NCBI GenBank assembly: GCA_013821455.1
Contig: JACDGS010000023.1
Span: forward strand, 1 to 60,620
DNA length: 60,620 nucleotides
Reading direction: 5' to 3'
DNA from: Chthoniobacterales bacterium
GTDB lineage: Bacteria > Verrucomicrobiota > Verrucomicrobiia > Chthoniobacterales > UBA10450
The translations under genes and the position numbers were made by a program. Numbering within the stretch: the first letter of the stretch is position 1; every line of letters begins with the position of its first letter. The notes below the pieces were generated by a model. The model searched no databases, was not told the origin of the DNA, and saw nothing but the letters and a program-made list of their open reading frames with translations. Positions 56,762 through 60,620 of the stretch are shown piece by piece.

Positions 56762-57553
56762 ATGAGTTTCGATCTTCGCTTGGGCGATTGCGTTGCGGGC
56801 ATGAACCAGCTCTGCGCCGAGTCAGTCGATCTGGTTGTGACTTCGCCGCCTTACAATCTCGGTATCCGCTACAGCGAATATGCCGACACCGCCGATCGTG
56901 CATCGTATCTCCACTGGTGCGGCGGATGGGCCGCGCAGATTCGCCGGCTCCTTAACCCTAGCGGATCGCTCTTTCTTAATATCGGCGCGTCGCCGTCGAA
57001 TCCGATGTTGCCGCATGAGATCGCCCTGCGGTTGCGCGAGCTCTTCGTCCTCCAGAACACGATTCACTGGATTAAAGCGATCACCTTGCCTAACGACTCC
57101 GGCGCGGGCGAGATTTCGCGTGGACATTTCAAGCCGATCAATTCGCCGCGGTTTTTGAACGACTGCCACGAGTACGTATTCCACTTCACGCCTAACGGAA
57201 AGACGCCGCTCGATCGTCTCGCGCTCGGCGTGCCCTACCAGGACAAGAGTAACATCGCGCGCTGGGGCCACACCGGCGGACACGATCGGCGGTGCCGCGG
57301 GAATACCTGGTTCGTTCCTTACGAGACGATCCAGCAGCGCGAAAAAGAGCGGCCGCATCCGGCGACGTTTCCGGTGCAGTTGGCCGTGAATTGCATTCTC
57401 CTGCACGGCCTAACGAGAACGAAAACGATGCTCGATCCTTTCCTCGGTATCGGAAACTCTGCCTTGGCCGCGCAGCGCTGCGGCCTAACGAACTTCACCG
57501 GCTTTGAAATCGACGAGAAGTATTTGGCTGAAGCCCGGCGCCGCCTCGGATAG
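56762..57553 (+). CDS. Orphan DNA methyltransferase (TSPPYN type)
   Basis: 263 aa. The catalytic motif IV is LVVTSPPYNLGI near residues 25-36. The AdoMet motif I (DPFLGIGNSALAAQ) lies near the C-terminus, followed by FTGFEIDEKYLAEA, the order of beta-class N6-adenine or N4-cytosine methyltransferases. INSPRFLNDCHEYVFHFT and VPYQDKSNIARWG are typical of a solitary subfamily. No restriction endonuclease gene is nearby. Four copies of CCTAACG lie within the gene, all on the coding strand. Recognition sequence unknown. Confidence 0.9.
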   Translation: MSFDLRLGDCVAGMNQLCAESVDLVVTSPPYNLGIRYSEYADTADRASYLHWCGGWAAQIRRLLNPSGSLFLNIGASPSNPMLPHEIALRLRELFVLQNTIHWIKAITLPNDSGAGEISRGHFKPINSPRFLNDCHEYVFHFTPNGKTPLDRLALGVPYQDKSNIARWGHTGGHDRRCRGNTWFVPYETIQQREKERPHPATFPVQLAVNCILLHGLTRTKTMLDPFLGIGNSALAAQRCGLTNFTGFEIDEKYLAEARRRLG

Positions 57554-57642
57554 CGCACACGGCTCGTGTGCTGGTCGCGCTGTTCCAACGCGACGAACTT
57601 TTCGTCCGTTCGCGATTACCAGGAGAAACCGGCGCGAATCTT

Positions 57643-58677
57643 TCACCCGCGATCCGAGAATTTGCCTAACGGCTTGATCAGATTTCCCGGCAACGGACGC
57701 ACTCTTTCAAAGACACGTTCGGCCAGCGGCTTCGCTATTGGATAACCGGCGAAAATCATCTCCAGTCGCGCGTCGAGGTTATCAATATGATTGAGGGCGA
57801 GGGCTTCCGGGGTTTTCGGCAGCACGGGCGAGCCGAATTGCATTTCGCCGTGGTGCGACGCGACCAGATGGAGCAGGTGCAGGCGGATGTCTTCCATCGG
57901 CGGCGAGAGTTTCGCCCATTCGGTGGCGTGCTCGTCCGCTTTGATTTTTCGCCAGAGCGAATTGATCAGATCCATCCCGAGCGCGATGTGGCCGATCATC
58001 TCGCCGCGTTCATCAAAGGGCATGCTGAAGCCGTCGTTAGGCAAATGGTTTTCCCAGAGTTTGCCGGAATCGTGAAAGAGAATTCCGGCGACAAGCAGAT
58101 CGAGATTCAGCTCCGGATAAAGCGGCGTGATCTGCGCGGCGACGCGCATCATTTGCGCCGTGTGCTCGACCAAGCCGCCGCGGCGTGCGTGATGGTACGT
58201 GCGTGCGCCGGCACTGTTGCGAAAGCGCTCGCCGTGCTCCGCGATGAACTCCGCGCAGAGCGCGTAAAGCCGCGGGTCGGCGATCGCGCCGGTGGTAGCG
58301 ACGATAAATTCCCAATCGGCCGCTTGTTTTGCGCGGAGGTCAGGCGGGCCCTGTAGAAGCGCGGCTTTTTCGTCGTTCGTTAGGCTGCGGGTTTTCCAAC
58401 GGCGAGCGTCGAGGCCGTATTGCTGGTGTTGATAGAACTCGCCGCTGATCTCGACGAAATCGCCCGTCTGCATCGAGTCGCAGGCTCTGAAATTCGGGTG
58501 GTCGCTCCAGACCCGCAGGGTCATGTGGTCAACCGCGTCTGCGAGCGTAAGTTCGCAGTAGGGTTTTTGCTCGCGGGTGGTTTTGGAGGCGACGGTTTCG
58601 AGTTGGACGTGGGCACGCGTTTCGAGTGGTCCCTGCGGGACGGCTTGGCGGATTTCTCGGAGGGTCATCAATTCCAT
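57643..58677 (-). CDS. OB-fold/HD-domain protein, YhaM-like 3'-5' exoribonuclease
   Basis: 344 aa. An N-terminal OB-fold (about 15-100, ELTLADAVDHMTLRVW and QTGDFVEISGEF) precedes an HD domain with HHARRGGLVEHTAQM, GILFHDSGKLWE and LVASHHGEMQFGSP. This is the arrangement of the YhaM/CBF1 family, which trims RNA (and ssDNA) from the 3' end. The catalytic His/Asp pair is intact. It starts at the ATG 58677; a start three codons later is possible. Confidence 0.85.
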   Translation of the reverse strand: MELMTLREIRQAVPQGPLETRAHVQLETVASKTTREQKPYCELTLADAVDHMTLRVWSDHPNFRACDSMQTGDFVEISGEFYQHQQYGLDARRWKTRSLTNDEKAALLQGPPDLRAKQAADWEFIVATTGAIADPRLYALCAEFIAEHGERFRNSAGARTYHHARRGGLVEHTAQMMRVAAQITPLYPELNLDLLVAGILFHDSGKLWENHLPNDGFSMPFDERGEMIGHIALGMDLINSLWRKIKADEHATEWAKLSPPMEDIRLHLLHLVASHHGEMQFGSPVLPKTPEALALNHIDNLDARLEMIFAGYPIAKPLAERVFERVRPLPGNLIKPLGKFSDRG

Positions 58678-58707
58678 CGCGCGGAGAAATTCGCACAGAT
58701 CGCACGA

Positions 58708-58880
58708 AGGTCATCCCGAGCGGAGCCGAAGGCGGAGTCGAGGGATCCCGTAGAACGAGCTGGAAGTTCGAGTTTCAGGACGAGGGCCGCGGTTGGGAAG
58801 CAAAGGGGCCTGCGACGGGTCTTCAACGTTGCTCCACGGGATCCCTCGACTTCGCCTTCGGCTCCGCTCGGGATGACCGC
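58708..58880. repeat. REP-like inverted pair
   Basis: The left arm begins GGTCATCCCGAGCGGAGCCG at about 58709; the right arm ends GGCTCCGCTCGGGATGACC at about 58879. The arms are complementary over about 40 bases. Here the centre is GAAGGC / GCCTTC, without the CCTAACG variant. The pair lies between the SPFH gene and the HD gene, both on the minus strand. Confidence 0.85.
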
Positions 58881-58915
58881 GGGACGAATGTCCCGCGGTC
58901 AATTTAGCTAGCGCG

Positions 58916-60217
58916 TCACCGAGGTGCGGCGGGCGCGGGCAGCAACATCGTGGGTGCTGCCCCGCCGGTGCCGACGTAGTAGGTCGGATACTGGCCGTTC
59001 CATTGCTGGACGCGTGCGCGCTCGACTTCGAGCGAGCGCAGTTGGTAGAGCAATGGATTTTCCTTCGCTTCCGCGAGCGCGGCATTGACGTCGCGAATCG
59101 ATTGCGCTTCCGCGGCGGCGGCTATTTTCTTCGCGTCCGCTTCGCCTGCTGCGATGCGGCGAGCGCGTTCGGCCGTGGCGTTGGCTTCGAGCTCGATGCG
59201 ATCGTTCTCGCGCCTTTGCGCGTCGAAGCGCGCTTCGTTCACCACTTTCAACTGCTGCGCGATGATGGTGTTGTCGATCGCTTTTTGGATCTCGCCGTTC
59301 TCGTAGGTCATGCCGCCGAACATGCCTAGCGTGGTCACGGTCACGCCGCGGGCGGCGAAGAACTTCGTGATGTCGTTCTTCACCGCGTCAGAGATTTCCT
59401 GTTTCTTTGCGCGCAGGGTATCGAGCGGATATTTCGCCGCGACCTCCGCGCTGATCTGCTGGATGCGACCACGCACTTCGCTGTCCATCACGTGCTCGAG
59501 CGAACCGCTCGGATACCAGTAGAGAAACCTCGCCGCATCCTCTTCCGCGATGAACGAGGTGCAGGTGAAGCCCATGCTGAAGCCGACGCTGTCAGCGCTT
59601 TCGATCCAGATGGCTTCGTTCTTTTCCGAGGTGCCGCTCTTGTTTTCGGCGGTCCATTCCCGAGTCACGGGCGAGCGGTTCACTTTGATCAAGCGCACCG
59701 TCGGGATCCAATGACCGTCGCCATAAAGGCGACCTTCCTGTGACCAGCGATGCGTGATCTGCACGCGCTTGGCGGCGACTTTCAGGTCGCGCAGGTATTG
59801 CTCCGATTGGAATTTAGCCTGGCTTCCGGAATCGCCTTCGAGCGGAATGAGGAAGCCGGTTTCCGAAGTGTCGATCTCGGCATACTCCGGCCGATCGTAC
59901 GGTTTCATGCAACTGCTCAGTGCGCCGCAACTCGCGACTAACAGCAGACTCATCAGTCTGCGCGCACTCCCATTCCGCTTTGGCCTAACGAGCCAAAGAG
60001 CCAGCACCAGGAGCAACGCGACAACGCCGAGGTGCGCGATCGCGCGATAGGTTTCGAAGGCGCGAAGATGAACAAACGCCGCGTCCGAGCCATTCAACTG
60101 CGCCACGGCGAGCGCGGTGGAGAGGCGCGGCTCGAATACACTCAGCCATGCCGTTTCCACCAACACCGCCACCACTAAGACCAACCCAAACACCATTAAT
60201 TTTCTAACGGTGCTCAT
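58916..60217 (-). CDS. SPFH/prohibitin-like membrane protein with internal lipobox-like segment
   Basis: 433 aa. Two N-terminal hydrophobic helices (about 7-28 and 57-77) precede a segment RRLMSLLLVASCGALSSCMK that looks like a lipoprotein signal with Cys near 103. The SPFH/band-7 domain (about 115-300) includes VRLIKVNRSPVTREW and ISDAVKNDITKFFAARGVTV, with a long Ala/Glu-rich coiled coil about 325-400 (AERARRIAAGEADAKKIAAA). SPFH proteins form ring-like membrane microdomain scaffolds. Either the ancestral start was the internal Met before the lipobox and a helix pair was added upstream, or the lipobox is coincidental. Confidence 0.78.
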   Translation of the reverse strand: MSTVRKLMVFGLVLVVAVLVETAWLSVFEPRLSTALAVAQLNGSDAAFVHLRAFETYRAIAHLGVVALLLVLALWLVRPKRNGSARRLMSLLLVASCGALSSCMKPYDRPEYAEIDTSETGFLIPLEGDSGSQAKFQSEQYLRDLKVAAKRVQITHRWSQEGRLYGDGHWIPTVRLIKVNRSPVTREWTAENKSGTSEKNEAIWIESADSVGFSMGFTCTSFIAEEDAARFLYWYPSGSLEHVMDSEVRGRIQQISAEVAAKYPLDTLRAKKQEISDAVKNDITKFFAARGVTVTTLGMFGGMTYENGEIQKAIDNTIIAQQLKVVNEARFDAQRRENDRIELEANATAERARRIAAGEADAKKIAAAAEAQSIRDVNAALAEAKENPLLYQLRSLEVERARVQQWNGQYPTYYVGTGGAAPTMLLPAPAAPR

Positions 60218-60620
60218 AACTATCTTTCTAAAGGGCTTCTTCAGCCCATGATGGCTCTCCTCTGCGGACAGAGAGGCCTTTTTTTGCCTAACGAGTGTAG
60301 GACTGTCCTGCGACGATCCCTGCCCTCGGTGTTTGCGCTTACGAGGTTAGCTGTCGGGCTCGGACCACCAAGTGTCCGTGGCGCCGCAGCGCCATGCGCC
60401 CCGATCCGCTTGCGCGGAAAATTCGGTTCCCCCGCTGACCTGGCAATGGGGCCAGATCACTCAGCAATAACAAAGAACTAAGAGAAGCGTACGACCGGGT
60501 TTCTGCGGTTCAAACGGAATCGGGAAAGCGGATTGGGCTCGACGACAGCCCGCCGTGTCGTGCAAATCGTCCTGCGCAAAAACCTGTCATCCTGAGCCGC
60601 GCAGACGGCGAAGGACCCCG
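60218..60620. other. Terminal region, promoter of the SPFH gene and a partial REP element
   Basis: No convincing gene. A GCCTAACGA copy lies at 60286-60294 and the last 34 bases begin CCTGTCATCCTGAGC, a REP arm cut by the window edge. A 77-codon frame at 60248-60481 has no conserved content. Confidence 0.5.

Larger units (their letters stand above)
51511..60293. repeat. Cluster of 28 CCTAACG/CGTTAGG motifs
   Basis: Core positions on the plus strand: 51511, 51522, 52439, 52698, 53583, 53647, 54162, 54407, 54726, 54841, 55291, 55416, 55593, 55645, 55751, 56158, 56281, 56597, 56702, 57089, 57191, 57409, 57484, 57665, 58035, 58378, 59984 and 60287. Most extend to the 9-mer GCCTAACGA or its complement. 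Another 17 are spread over the rest of the window. Sixteen of the 28 have the CCTAACG orientation. They occur in coding and intergenic DNA. Confidence 0.9.

Noticed and set aside
60248-60481. 77-codon gene at the right edge
   Set aside because: Composition and content look random, it overlaps the likely promoter region of the SPFH gene and has no family resemblance.

Overview
The window reads as chromosomal DNA of a moderately GC-rich Gram-negative bacterium of the PVC group, most likely a soil Verrucomicrobium (Chthoniobacterales-like). This rests on gene content and repeat style: lipoproteins, heptose-phosphate adenylyltransferase, RecBCD, very large hybrid sensor kinases, verbose Ig/NHL secreted proteins and GTCATCCCGAGCG-type inverted repeats. 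It is an inference; no rRNA or ribosomal-protein marker is present.

Layout. 1-3945: two tandem secreted or surface proteins with Pro-Thr linkers and paired Ig-like domains; the second adds an NHL propeller and an esterase fold whose nucleophile Ser is replaced by Ala. 4188-12559: a complete recC-recB-recD set. 12610-16072: phosphoglycerate mutase, a nitrilase and a membrane-anchored sulfite-oxidase-like molybdoenzyme. 16100-16420: fragments of an integrase and its HTH partner. 16460-37095: about 20 kb of two-component genes. The minus-strand operon (25756 to 16460) overlaps gene to gene; next to it lie a 1349-aa LOV-domain hybrid kinase, a membrane hybrid kinase and, on the plus strand, a LuxR-type regulator, a single receiver and two REC-kinase-REC proteins. 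Six of these genes carry frameshifts or a nonsense codon while flanking housekeeping genes are intact, so the cluster appears to be decaying. Several linkers carry in-frame palindromic repeats.

37534-47545 is a 10-kb integrative element inserted in a tRNA-Thr(UGU) gene. It has 52-bp direct repeats (att core), a tyrosine recombinase, HTH/excisionase-like genes, a MobF relaxase-helicase, a VirB10/TrbI-like fragment, a lipoprotein and small regulators. It lacks a recognisable type IV secretion system, so it is probably mobilizable rather than self-conjugative. Paired 13-bp repeats just inside both ends look like integrase arm sites.

47958-60217 is a core-genome block: TVP38 membrane protein, mnmG, plsY, gpsA, purN, a heptose-1-P adenylyltransferase, treZ, two small coupled ORFs, thiG, an orphan TSPPYN DNA methyltransferase, an HD-domain nuclease-like protein and an SPFH protein.

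The most unusual signal is not a gene. The 9-mer GCCTAACGA / TCGTTAGGC occurs 32 times by hand count (45 for the core CCTAACG/CGTTAGG), with 28 core copies in the last 9 kb and one in the mobile element. It is written in several reading frames with rare codons (CTA, TTA, AGG), lies in both strands and in intergenic DNA, and once supplies the stop codons of two convergent genes. It behaves like a genome-wide DNA-level signal (uptake, Chi-like, methylation or segregation motif).
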